In this document: piece after piece, positions 50,937-59,600 of the stretch
How positions within the stretch are numbered: the first letter of the stretch is position 1
How the letters are laid out: each line of letters opens with the position of its first letter
Origin: Neobacillus niacini
GTDB taxonomy: Bacteria; Bacillota; Bacilli; Bacillales; Cytobacillaceae
DNA length: 64,000 bases
Reading direction: 5' to 3'
NCBI RefSeq assembly: GCF_019749295.1
Contig: NZ_JACWFG010000027.1
Location: 1-64,000 of the forward strand
Position numbers and translations under genes: made by a program
Notes under the pieces: generated by a model
Told to the model about the DNA's origin: nothing
Databases searched by the model: none
What the model saw: the letters and a program-made list of their open reading frames with translations, nothing else

Positions 50937-52812
50937 AAAAGTGATTTTTGGAACTATGCTGTTTGGGACGAGTATGTGCCTCTTTCTTCTTTATATGTTT
51001 GGACAGACAGAAATGAATGGAAGTGCGTCTGATCAACAAGAAGTGGATTATGTAATTGGGGTGTCTCAGCCTAATTTACACGAACCATGGCAGGTTCTTA
51101 TGAATGAGGAATTAAAAAACGAAGTGGCTAAGCATGAGAATATTCGGGTCATTTATACCGATGCAGCTCAAAGTACAGAACAGCAAATCAGAGATATTCA
51201 AACGTTAAAAGAATACGGCATTGATTTATTAATTGTTTCCATTGATAATTCTTCCGATTTAACGCCGATTATTTCAGACATGTATAAAGAAATCCCCGTT
51301 ATTGTTCTTGGAAGAGGAGTGACAGGCTACAATTATACACTCTACATTGGCTCTGATTATTATTTTATAGGAGAGACTGCAGCTAAAGCGGCAATGAATC
51401 TATTAGGAAATAAAGGGGGCTCTATTGTTGAAATACAGGGAATTACGAATGCGCTGCAAGCAGAGGAGAGAAGCAAAGGCTTTCAAGAGACATTACATAA
51501 AAATCCAGCGTATAAAATAAGTGATGTCCTTGTGGCGAACTGGCAAAGAGATGATGCAGAGGATCAATTAAAGCTACTCCTGCAGCATCGTGATAACCCG
51601 CCTGATTTGATTTATGCCCATAATGATGCGATGGCATTGGGTGCTTATCGAGCCATTCAATCTTTGGGATTAAAGGATATTATCATCATTGGCAGTGACG
51701 GCGTGAATAAACACAATGGCGGTTTGCAACTAGTGCAAGAGAAGAAAATAAATACAACCTTCATTACTCCTACGGGCGGTAAGGAAGCCATCCAGTATGC
51801 AATTGAAATTCTTGGAAAAAAAGAAGTCATTCCAAAAAAAATCATTTTAAGAAATCATGAGATTGATGAAACGAATATAAAGAATTACCTGACAGAAAAA
51901 GAGATGACAGCCAGTTCCCATGAAGGTGTTAGGGATCATTCTTTAACTCTTGGATTTGCCCAGGTGGGAAACGAAAGCGAATTTCGGGCCGCAAATACTC
52001 AGTCCATTGTAGAGGCAGCAAAAGAAGCAGGTGTTGAACTTCTTTTAAAAAACGCAGATAACGACCAAGAAAAACAAATCGAAATCATCCGGGACTTTAT
52101 AAAACAGAAGGTAGATGTGATTGCATTTTCTCCGAAAGTGGAGCATGGTTGGGAAGAAGTTTTGAGGGAAGCAAAAGAAGCTGGAATCCCCGTCATTCTT
52201 TCCGACAGGGAAATTAATGTTAAGGATTCATCTCTTTGGACATCCTTTATTGGTTCAGATTTTGTCGAGGAAGGAAGAAGAGCGGCTAGGTGGCTTGTAA
52301 ATGAAGAGGCGAGCGAAAGTGTTCATATTATTGAACTTGAAGGAACGAGGAATTCTGCACCTGCCGAGGGAAGAAAACAAGGGTTTGAAGAGATTTTGGC
52401 TGAAAATCCAAACTTTAAAATCCTTAAATCGTACCAAGGTGATTTTACCCATGCTTTAGGAAAGAAAATGATGAAAAATGCACTTGAACAATATGGCAAG
52501 GATATCGATGTCGTATACGCTCATAACGACGATATGGCAATCGGGGCAATTGAAGCGATTGAAGAATTTGGTTTGAAGCCAGGCAGCGAAATTAGAATTA
52601 TCAGCATTGACGCAACCAAAAAGGCATTTCGTGCCTTAAGTACCGGGAAATTAAATTTTTCTGTCGAATGCAACCCACTGTTAGGACCACAGATTATGAA
52701 ATCTGCAAAAGACTTAGTGCTAGGGAAAGAAATTCCGATGAAAATTATTACGGCAGAACGAACATTTACGCAAGAGGAAGCGGGGAAGGAAATTAAAAAA
52801 CGGAATTATTAA
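50929..52812 (+). CDS. Membrane-anchored protein with two tandem sugar-binding domains
   Basis: A 627-residue protein with one N-terminal membrane helix (about 5-25) and no convincing lipobox. Two periplasmic-binding-protein-like domains follow. The first (about 42-320: VIGVSQPNLHEPWQVLMNEELK, IPVIVLGRGV, LIYAHNDAMALGAYRAIQSLGL) resembles ribose-type binding proteins. The second (about 342-627: LGFAQVGNESEFRAANTQSIVEAA, DREINVKDSSLWTSFIGSDF, YQGDFTHALGKKMM, VYAHNDDMAIGAIEAIEEFGLKPG) is close to YtfQ and to the lipoprotein at 46.8 kb. Single-domain proteins of about 320 residues are the norm. It overlaps the response regulator gene and lacks the regulon element, so I infer a co-sensor for the kinase rather than a transport protein. 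Confidence 0.88.
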   Translation: MNKKVIFGTMLFGTSMCLFLLYMFGQTEMNGSASDQQEVDYVIGVSQPNLHEPWQVLMNEELKNEVAKHENIRVIYTDAAQSTEQQIRDIQTLKEYGIDLLIVSIDNSSDLTPIISDMYKEIPVIVLGRGVTGYNYTLYIGSDYYFIGETAAKAAMNLLGNKGGSIVEIQGITNALQAEERSKGFQETLHKNPAYKISDVLVANWQRDDAEDQLKLLLQHRDNPPDLIYAHNDAMALGAYRAIQSLGLKDIIIIGSDGVNKHNGGLQLVQEKKINTTFITPTGGKEAIQYAIEILGKKEVIPKKIILRNHEIDETNIKNYLTEKEMTASSHEGVRDHSLTLGFAQVGNESEFRAANTQSIVEAAKEAGVELLLKNADNDQEKQIEIIRDFIKQKVDVIAFSPKVEHGWEEVLREAKEAGIPVILSDREINVKDSSLWTSFIGSDFVEEGRRAARWLVNEEASESVHIIELEGTRNSAPAEGRKQGFEEILAENPNFKILKSYQGDFTHALGKKMMKNALEQYGKDIDVVYAHNDDMAIGAIEAIEEFGLKPGSEIRIISIDATKKAFRALSTGKLNFSVECNPLLGPQIMKSAKDLVLGKEIPMKIITAERTFTQEEAGKEIKKRNY

Positions 52813-52824
52813 TAGGTGATGGGA

Positions 52825-52860
52825 AGAGTCAAGTATGAATCAATACTTGACTCTTTTTCG
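52825..52860 (+). terminator. Terminator after the sensor genes
   Basis: AGAGTCAAGTAT pairs with ATACTTGACTCT, followed by a T run; it separates the sensor genes from the importer operon. Confidence 0.88.
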
Positions 52861-52871
52861 TGGTGTTAACT

Positions 52872-52930
52872 GAAAATTATAAAAAATAACTCTTTATTTT
52901 AAATACTTTTTTTGCGGGCTTCTTTAAACT
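52872..52930 (+). promoter_or_regulatory. Promoter with shared regulon element C
   Basis: GAAAATTATAAAAAA at 52872, then TTATTTTAAATAC. TAAATA begins at 52900 and the -10 box TAAACT begins 25 bp later at 52925. Drives the importer genes and probably the enzyme gene after them. Confidence 0.7.
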
Positions 52931-52991
52931 AAACGTAAGAATGATAGAGCTTGGAGTTATTCTATTAAATTGAATAAAGTAGGTGATGCAT

Positions 52992-54512
52992 TTGAGTTCT
53001 GCTATTTTACTAAGAGCCGAAGGAATATCAAAGTCGTTCCCAGGAGTGAAAGCATTGTCCAACGTCAACTTCAGCTTGCGAAGAGGTGAAATTCACTCCC
53101 TAATGGGTGAGAACGGAGCTGGGAAATCGACGTTAATAAAAGTGTTAACAGGTGTACATGAAAAAGACGAGGGATCGTTTTATTTAGAAGGAAAGCCAAT
53201 CAGCCCCGTTTCGCCCCAAGACGCACAACGGTTAGGAATAAGCACCGTCTACCAGGAAATCAATTTATGTGAAAACCTTTCTGTTGCCGAAAATATCTTT
53301 ATCGGCAGAGAGCCAAAGAAACGAGGGAGAATTGATTGGAAGGAAATGAATTGCAGGGCGGAGAGAATTCTATCCGAGCGGCTAAAAATTAATATTGATG
53401 TAACGAAAATTTTATCCTCTTATTCTACTGCTATTCAGCAAATGGTGGCGATTGCCAGGGCTGTCGATATATCAAGCGGCGTCCTGATACTTGATGAGCC
53501 AACCTCCAGTTTGGATAAAAACGAAGTAAAACAGCTGTTTGAGGTGATGACAAAATTAAAAAGTGAGGGCATGGGAATTGTTTTCATCAGTCATTTTTTG
53601 GATCAAATCTATGAAATTACCGATCGAATTACAATATTAAGAAATGGAGAACAAATCGGCGAATATGTAACGAAAGAAATTTCAAGATCCCAGCTGGTCT
53701 CGAAAATGATTGGCAGAGAATGGGGAAAAGATTCGAATCAAGAGAACAAGAATACAAGAAAAGAAGTGCAACAGGTATTTGTCAGCGCACAAAATTTGGG
53801 ACGCAGGGGGATGATTAGCCCGCTCGATTTTACCTTACGAAAAGGAGAAATATTGGGATTGGCAGGTTTGCTAGGGTCAGGAAGAACAGAGTTTGCTAAA
53901 GTCCTTTTTGGAATTGAAAAGGCAGACCAAGGTGTGTTGACCATTGATCATCAACAAATCCGAAATATGACACCAAAAGCAGCCATAGATAAGGGCTTTA
54001 GTTTTTGCCCTGAGGACCGTAAAGTCGAGGGAATAGTCAACGATCTTTCAATTCGTGAGAATATCATTTTAGGTCTGCAAACAAAGAGAGGGTTGTTCAA
54101 GTACATCCCCATGAACGAGCAAAGGGAGATCGCTCAAAAATACATTGAATTGTTAAACATAAAAACCCCTAATATGGAAGAAAGAATTGATAATTTAAGC
54201 GGAGGCAACCAGCAAAAGGTGATCCTTGCTAGATGGCTGGCAACAGCTCCTAAGCTATTAATCTTAGATGAGCCGACCAGAGGAATTGATGTTGGTTCGA
54301 AGGCCGAGATACGGAAGTTAATCCTAGATTTAGCATCCCAGGGAATATCCATCCTGTTTATTTCTGCAGAACTAGAGGAAATGGTTGCTTGCTGTGACCG
54401 GGTCATCGTTCTTCGCGACCGAAAAAAAATAGGAGAATTAGACCGGACAGAGATGAGCGAATCGAGAATCATGGATATGATTGCGGAAGGAGTGCCAGTA
54501 GATGAAACATAA
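52992..54512 (+). CDS. Sugar ABC importer ATPase, YtfR/RbsA-like
   Basis: A 506-residue cytoplasmic ATPase with two fused nucleotide-binding domains, as in RbsA, AraG and YtfR. First domain: Walker A GENGAGKST, signature region SYSTAIQQMVAIARAV (degenerate compared with LSGGQ), Walker B VLILDEPTSSLDKNE. Second domain: degenerate Walker A GLLGSGRTE, signature LSGGNQQKVILARWL, Walker B LLILDEPTRGIDVGSK. The TTG at 52992 is chosen because AGGTGAT lies just upstream; GTG and ATG at 52983 and 52986 lie inside that site. Overlaps the first permease gene by 11 bp. Confidence 0.92.
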   Translation: MSSAILLRAEGISKSFPGVKALSNVNFSLRRGEIHSLMGENGAGKSTLIKVLTGVHEKDEGSFYLEGKPISPVSPQDAQRLGISTVYQEINLCENLSVAENIFIGREPKKRGRIDWKEMNCRAERILSERLKINIDVTKILSSYSTAIQQMVAIARAVDISSGVLILDEPTSSLDKNEVKQLFEVMTKLKSEGMGIVFISHFLDQIYEITDRITILRNGEQIGEYVTKEISRSQLVSKMIGREWGKDSNQENKNTRKEVQQVFVSAQNLGRRGMISPLDFTLRKGEILGLAGLLGSGRTEFAKVLFGIEKADQGVLTIDHQQIRNMTPKAAIDKGFSFCPEDRKVEGIVNDLSIRENIILGLQTKRGLFKYIPMNEQREIAQKYIELLNIKTPNMEERIDNLSGGNQQKVILARWLATAPKLLILDEPTRGIDVGSKAEIRKLILDLASQGISILFISAELEEMVACCDRVIVLRDRKKIGELDRTEMSESRIMDMIAEGVPVDET

Positions 54513-55506
54513 TTTTTACAAGATCACACAGATGAAGATATTTTGGCCGCTTGTGGCTTTGGCTGTCCTCCTCCTGTTAAATCTCTTTTTACTGCCTGGG
54601 TTCTTTTCCATTCAAATAAAAGACGGACATTTGTTTGGAAGTGTAATCGATATTTTAAATCGTGTTATGCCATTATTAATTATTTCCCTTGGAATGACCA
54701 TGGTCATTGCCAAAGAAGGTATTGACATCTCTGTTGGCTCTGTACTGGCGATCTCTGGTGCATTGGCTGCAGCGATGATGGAACATACATCTGTTTGGGT
54801 GGCACTTCTTGCTGCTGTGGGGGTGGGAATCATTTGCGGCCTTTGGAATGGGGTTTTAGTCTCTGTCTTTGAAATACAGCCAATGGTCGCAACCTTGATT
54901 TTATTGACAGTGGGCAGAGGAATTGCCCAATTGATCACGGGTGGGCAGATTTTATCCATTGACAATAGTGTATATCAATACCTTGGCTCTGGTTTTCTTC
55001 TGGGACTGCCATTTCCTATTTTCATCGGAGCAGCAATTTTTCTCATTATGATGTATTTAAAGAAGAGAACAGCGATGGGACTATTTCTTGAATCGATTGG
55101 GAACAACATGACAGCCAGTAAATTTGCTGGAATCCAGCCGAAAAAAATGATCATCTTGGTTTATACCATTTGTGGAGTTTGTGCTGCCATAGCCGGCATT
55201 ATCGTCAGTGCAAATGTGAGCAGTGCGGATGCCAATAATGCAGGATTGTGGATTGAATTAGATGCCATCTTAGCTGTCGTAATTGGCGGAACCTCGATGC
55301 GTGGAGGCAGATATTTTCTTGGCGGAACGATCGTGGGAGCATTTTTTATTCAAACACTTTCAACAACCATCTATTCCGTAGGGATTAATCCGCAAATTGT
55401 CATGGTGGTAAAAGCAATCGTTGTTATCCTAGTTTGCTTATTTCAATCTCAAGAATTTAGAAAGCTATTTTTAAAGTTTACGAAGAAGAAGGTGAGCTTC
55501 TCATGA
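54502..55506 (+). CDS. Sugar ABC importer permease, YtfT-like
   Basis: A 334-residue membrane permease with about nine hydrophobic segments, family RbsC/AraH/YtfT. Diagnostic parts are LGMTMVIAKEGIDISVGSVLAISGALAAAMM, VFEIQPMVATLILLTVGRGIAQLITGGQI, and the ATPase-contact region NNMTASKFAGIQPKKMIILVYTICGVCAAIAGII. It overlaps both neighbours (11 bp and 4 bp), so it is strictly co-translated with ATPase and second permease. Confidence 0.92.
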   Translation: MKHNFYKITQMKIFWPLVALAVLLLLNLFLLPGFFSIQIKDGHLFGSVIDILNRVMPLLIISLGMTMVIAKEGIDISVGSVLAISGALAAAMMEHTSVWVALLAAVGVGIICGLWNGVLVSVFEIQPMVATLILLTVGRGIAQLITGGQILSIDNSVYQYLGSGFLLGLPFPIFIGAAIFLIMMYLKKRTAMGLFLESIGNNMTASKFAGIQPKKMIILVYTICGVCAAIAGIIVSANVSSADANNAGLWIELDAILAVVIGGTSMRGGRYFLGGTIVGAFFIQTLSTTIYSVGINPQIVMVVKAIVVILVCLFQSQEFRKLFLKFTKKKVSFS

Positions 55507-56549
55507 AATCACTTCCGTTTAGTATAAAGGAGAATCATATCTTTATTGTTGCCACCACGGCTCTTATTCTTTTGTTATATGGATATGGTTCTTTTTCTTT
55601 TACAGGATTTTCTAGTACCCAGGTAATCTTAAATCTTTTCATTGATAATGCCTATTTAATCATTGTAGCCACTGGTTTAGCGTTTGTGATTATTACAGGT
55701 GGAATTGATTTATCTGTAGGGGCGTTAGTGGCCTTTGTCAGTATGGTTTCTGCATCATTATTGGAGCAGGGTGTGAATGCTTATATCGTCATCCTAGTGA
55801 CACTGCTAATCGGAATCATTTTTGGTGCATTTCAAGGATATATGATTGACCGTTTTGATTTACATCCTTGGATTGTCACACTTGCAGGTATGTTTTTAGC
55901 GAGGGGTGCAAGCTTTCTCATCAGTACCGACAGTATCGTCATTACCAATGAAACCTATAGCAGTATTTCACGTGCGAAGGTTTACATTCTGGGAGATAGC
56001 TATGTATCCATCGGGGCCATTGTTGCCATCATGGTGGTGATCATAGCGATTTACATGGCAAAGTTTTCAAAATTTGGTCGCAATGTTTATGCGATTGGCG
56101 GAAATGTAAAGTCTGCCAAATTAATGGGATTACCGGTGAAACGAACGATTATTTTGGTTTACACACTTTCAGGATTTTGTGCTTCCTTAGGTGGGTTGGT
56201 CTTTACCTTTTATATGCTGTCTGGCTATGGATTGCATTTGCTGGGGATGGAAATGGATGCCATTGCAGCGTGTGTCATTGGCGGGATCTTGTTGACAGGC
56301 GGATTCGGCTATTTAATAGGACCGCTTCTCGGCGTATTAAGTATGGGAATCATTCAGACATTGATTATGTTTCAAGGCACGCTAAGCTCATGGTGGACGA
56401 AGATTGCTGTAGGATTTCTCCTCTTTTTGTTTATCTTGCTCCAACGCTTGATTGTTATGAGAAGAGGAAGAAGGAAGGTCATTCGCTTGGAAAAGCAGAA
56501 TCCATCACTCCCCGTTCCATCGCAGCCTGTTTCGGGTGACTTTAAGTAG
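55503..56549 (+). CDS. Sugar ABC importer permease, YjfF-like
   Basis: A 348-residue membrane permease, second of the pair. Signature GLAFVIITGGIDLSVGALVAFVSMVSASLLEQG, DRFDLHPWIVTLAGMFLARGASFLISTDSIVI (YjfF-like) and GGNVKSAKLMGLPVKRTIILVYTLSGFCASLGG. Two different permeases plus a two-domain ATPase reproduce the YtfR-YtfT-YjfF set that imports galactofuranose in E. coli. A basic tail (RRGRRK) lies at the cytoplasmic end. The large GH43 gene starts 69 bp later without an obvious terminator between. Confidence 0.92.
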   Translation: MKSLPFSIKENHIFIVATTALILLLYGYGSFSFTGFSSTQVILNLFIDNAYLIIVATGLAFVIITGGIDLSVGALVAFVSMVSASLLEQGVNAYIVILVTLLIGIIFGAFQGYMIDRFDLHPWIVTLAGMFLARGASFLISTDSIVITNETYSSISRAKVYILGDSYVSIGAIVAIMVVIIAIYMAKFSKFGRNVYAIGGNVKSAKLMGLPVKRTIILVYTLSGFCASLGGLVFTFYMLSGYGLHLLGMEMDAIAACVIGGILLTGGFGYLIGPLLGVLSMGIIQTLIMFQGTLSSWWTKIAVGFLLFLFILLQRLIVMRRGRRKVIRLEKQNPSLPVPSQPVSGDFK

Positions 56550-56618
56550 GAAAATTTCATTCTGTAACGAATGTATTAGGTTAGGAGATTGATCAGTATA
56601 GGAAGGGAGTGTTTATTT

Positions 56619-59600
56619 TTGAAACGAAACCGGTCCAATAGGAAGACATTGCTTCACAAGGTTTTAGTGTTTACCCTTGTTCTTGTCACATTTTTACCTT
56701 CTTTTTCAAGAGAAAAAGCAGAGGCAGCACCAGTAGAGGAAACTAATATACCCAATACCTTTAAAAATCCGATTGTTCCTGTTTCAGGTCATGCCGGCTC
56801 TGCTGACCCCAGCGTAGTCTATAAGGATGGGTATTATTATTACGTAAAATCCGATAAAGATACCTCCATCATTGTGGCTAAAGCCAAAAGACTACAAGAT
56901 ATCGGAACTGCCCCGCGTGTTACGGTGTACACACCTCCAAGCGGGACGATGTACTCAAAAGAAATATGGGCACCTGAATTACAGTACTTAAATGGAAAGT
57001 GGTATATCTATTTCGCTGCTGATGATGGACGAAATGAGAATCATCGAATGTATGTCCTGGAAGGGAATTCTCAAGATCCACAAGGGACATACACATTTAA
57101 AGGGAAAATAAGTGATCCATCCGATGTCTGGGCGATTGATGGAATGGCCTTTCAAAAGGAAGATGGGTCCATGTACTTTGTTTGGTCCGGCTGGCGCAAT
57201 GCAAACGATGGCATGCCGCAGCGAACGTATATTGCTCCAATGAGTAACCCTTGGACCATTAGCGGACCACGCGTGGAAATCTCATCACCAACACTACCAT
57301 GGGAAGGTACAATTCAGGAAGGTCAGGAAGTTATCATCAAGGATGGAACGATATCAATTATCTATTCTGCCAATGGCAGCTGGATGGATGACTATGTGTT
57401 AGGACAATTAACCAATACGGATGGAGATGTTTTAAATCCTTCTTCTTGGACGAAGAAAAGTACACCTGTATTTGGAAAAAATCCAGAAGGTCAAGCATTT
57501 GGAACAGGACATCATGGCTTTACCAAGTCACCAGATGGAAAAGAGGATTGGATGGTTTATCATGCTTTTAGAAATTCGAATGGCGGGTGGGCGAATCGCA
57601 GCGTGAGAGCGCAGAAGTTTACATGGAACGAAGATGGAACCCCTAATTTTGGGACAGCTGTTTCATATGGTGCAGAACTCAAGGAACCTTCAGGAACACC
57701 AGACATACGAAGATATGAGTACGAAGCAGAGAATGCTGTAGTAGGAGGAATTGCCTTTGTTCGGAATTCGGCCAATGCTTCAGGAGAGAAAGTGGTAGGC
57801 CGACTTGATCATGAAAACAGTGATTATGTTCAATTTGATGTCGAGGTAGAAGAGCCAGGATTGTATACCCTTGTCGTGATGGCAGCCAACGGAACTTCTG
57901 CGGGTGCAGCTGCACAGCACAATGTAACCGTCAATGATGGCCCTAATCAAGTGATAGAGTATAAGAATTATGGCTGGGAAAATTACAACCCTTCATCCAT
58001 GGATGTTACATTAAAGACTGGAAGAAATACGATTAAACTTTCAAAGAAAACCAATTTCGCTGAAATTGACAGAATTGTCCTCCAACCAGTGGAGACAAGT
58101 GATAAAGAAGTAAAGATTGAAAGCATTAGCACCGAGAACAAAGAGATGTCGATCAGTAAGGGTGATAATGTAACAGTGAAAGCGAGTATCCGCCCAATTG
58201 TCGGTACGGATAAGAATCTTAAGCTTTCATCATCGAATTCTAAGATTGCAACAGTATCCGAATTTGGAAGGGATTCAGCTACAGGAACAGTAACATTAGC
58301 TGTTAATGGAGTCGAGCCTGGTACGGCCATAATCAAAGTTGAAAGTGTGGATGGAAAAGTCGCTGCTGAATTTGAAATTACTGTCCGCGGTGAACCAAGC
58401 GAACCAGATCTTTCTGCCTTTACGGTCGATCACTTTGATCAAACAACATTAGATCGTCACTGGAACATCTTCCAAGAAAGTAAGGAAAATTGGAGTTTAA
58501 CAAAAAATCCAGGTTCGATGACGATTCATACGACACCTACAGACATTTATCAAAATAATAACAGCCAGAACAATGTATTTTTACAAGAGATTGAAAAAGA
58601 TAAAGATTTTGAGATTATCACAAAAGTGAGTGCTCCCATTGCGAAAAATCATCAGCAAGCGGGCTTATTTGTTTGGCAGGATGCAGATAATTTAGTGAAG
58701 TTAGCACATGTTTGGGCGGATGGTCCAACCATTGAAACAGCGTATGAAATAAAACAGGTATACCAGAAGCCAGGCAACTTTGCGCCACACCCCGGCAGCA
58801 ATAGTATGACATTAAAAATAAAGAAGATAGGAAATCAATATACCACCTACTATTGGGATGGTTTTGAATGGATTCAAGCTGCTGATTCTTTGACAGCGAA
58901 CCTGAAGGATATCAAAGTCGGATTCTTTGCGAATAATATCGTAGCCTCAAACGATAGAATTGATGCGGTTTTTGAATACTTTGCGGTCCGAGAAATATCC
59001 GGTGGAGTGAAGCTGGACGCAGATAAGCTTTCTTTAAAAGTATCGGAAAATAGTCAATTAAAGAATGTAGGTCCAAGTGAAAATGTTAAATGGAGCTCTA
59101 AAAATCCTTTGATTGCGACAGTATCTGATAAAGGTTTGGTTGAAGCAAAAGGAGTTGGCAGAACCATTATTAAAGTAGAAGATGAATCAGGGACCTATAG
59201 CGATGAAGTCGTTGTTACAGTTGAAGGTGATAAAGAGCAGCCAGTATTCCAAGATGACTTTAATGATCATGAAGCAGATGGCTGGTCACATTACGGTGGT
59301 AACTGGAAGGTAAATGACGGCAAATACACAGTAAACAGTGGTCCAGGATATAAAACGGTCTTAGAGAATCCTGAATTCACAGACTATATGTTAGAAGCAG
59401 ATGTTCAAATTACAAGTGGCACCGAGGCAGGACTGATTTTTAGAGCATCCGATCTAGCTGTAGGAGCCGATTCGCTGGAAGGTTATTTTCTTGGAATAAA
59501 TGCCCAAAATCAGAATGCCGTTCTTGGACAATTCTCAGAGGGCAAGTGGACCGAGATTGCTTCTAGAAAAATCCCGGTTAAATACAATGAAAACTATCAT

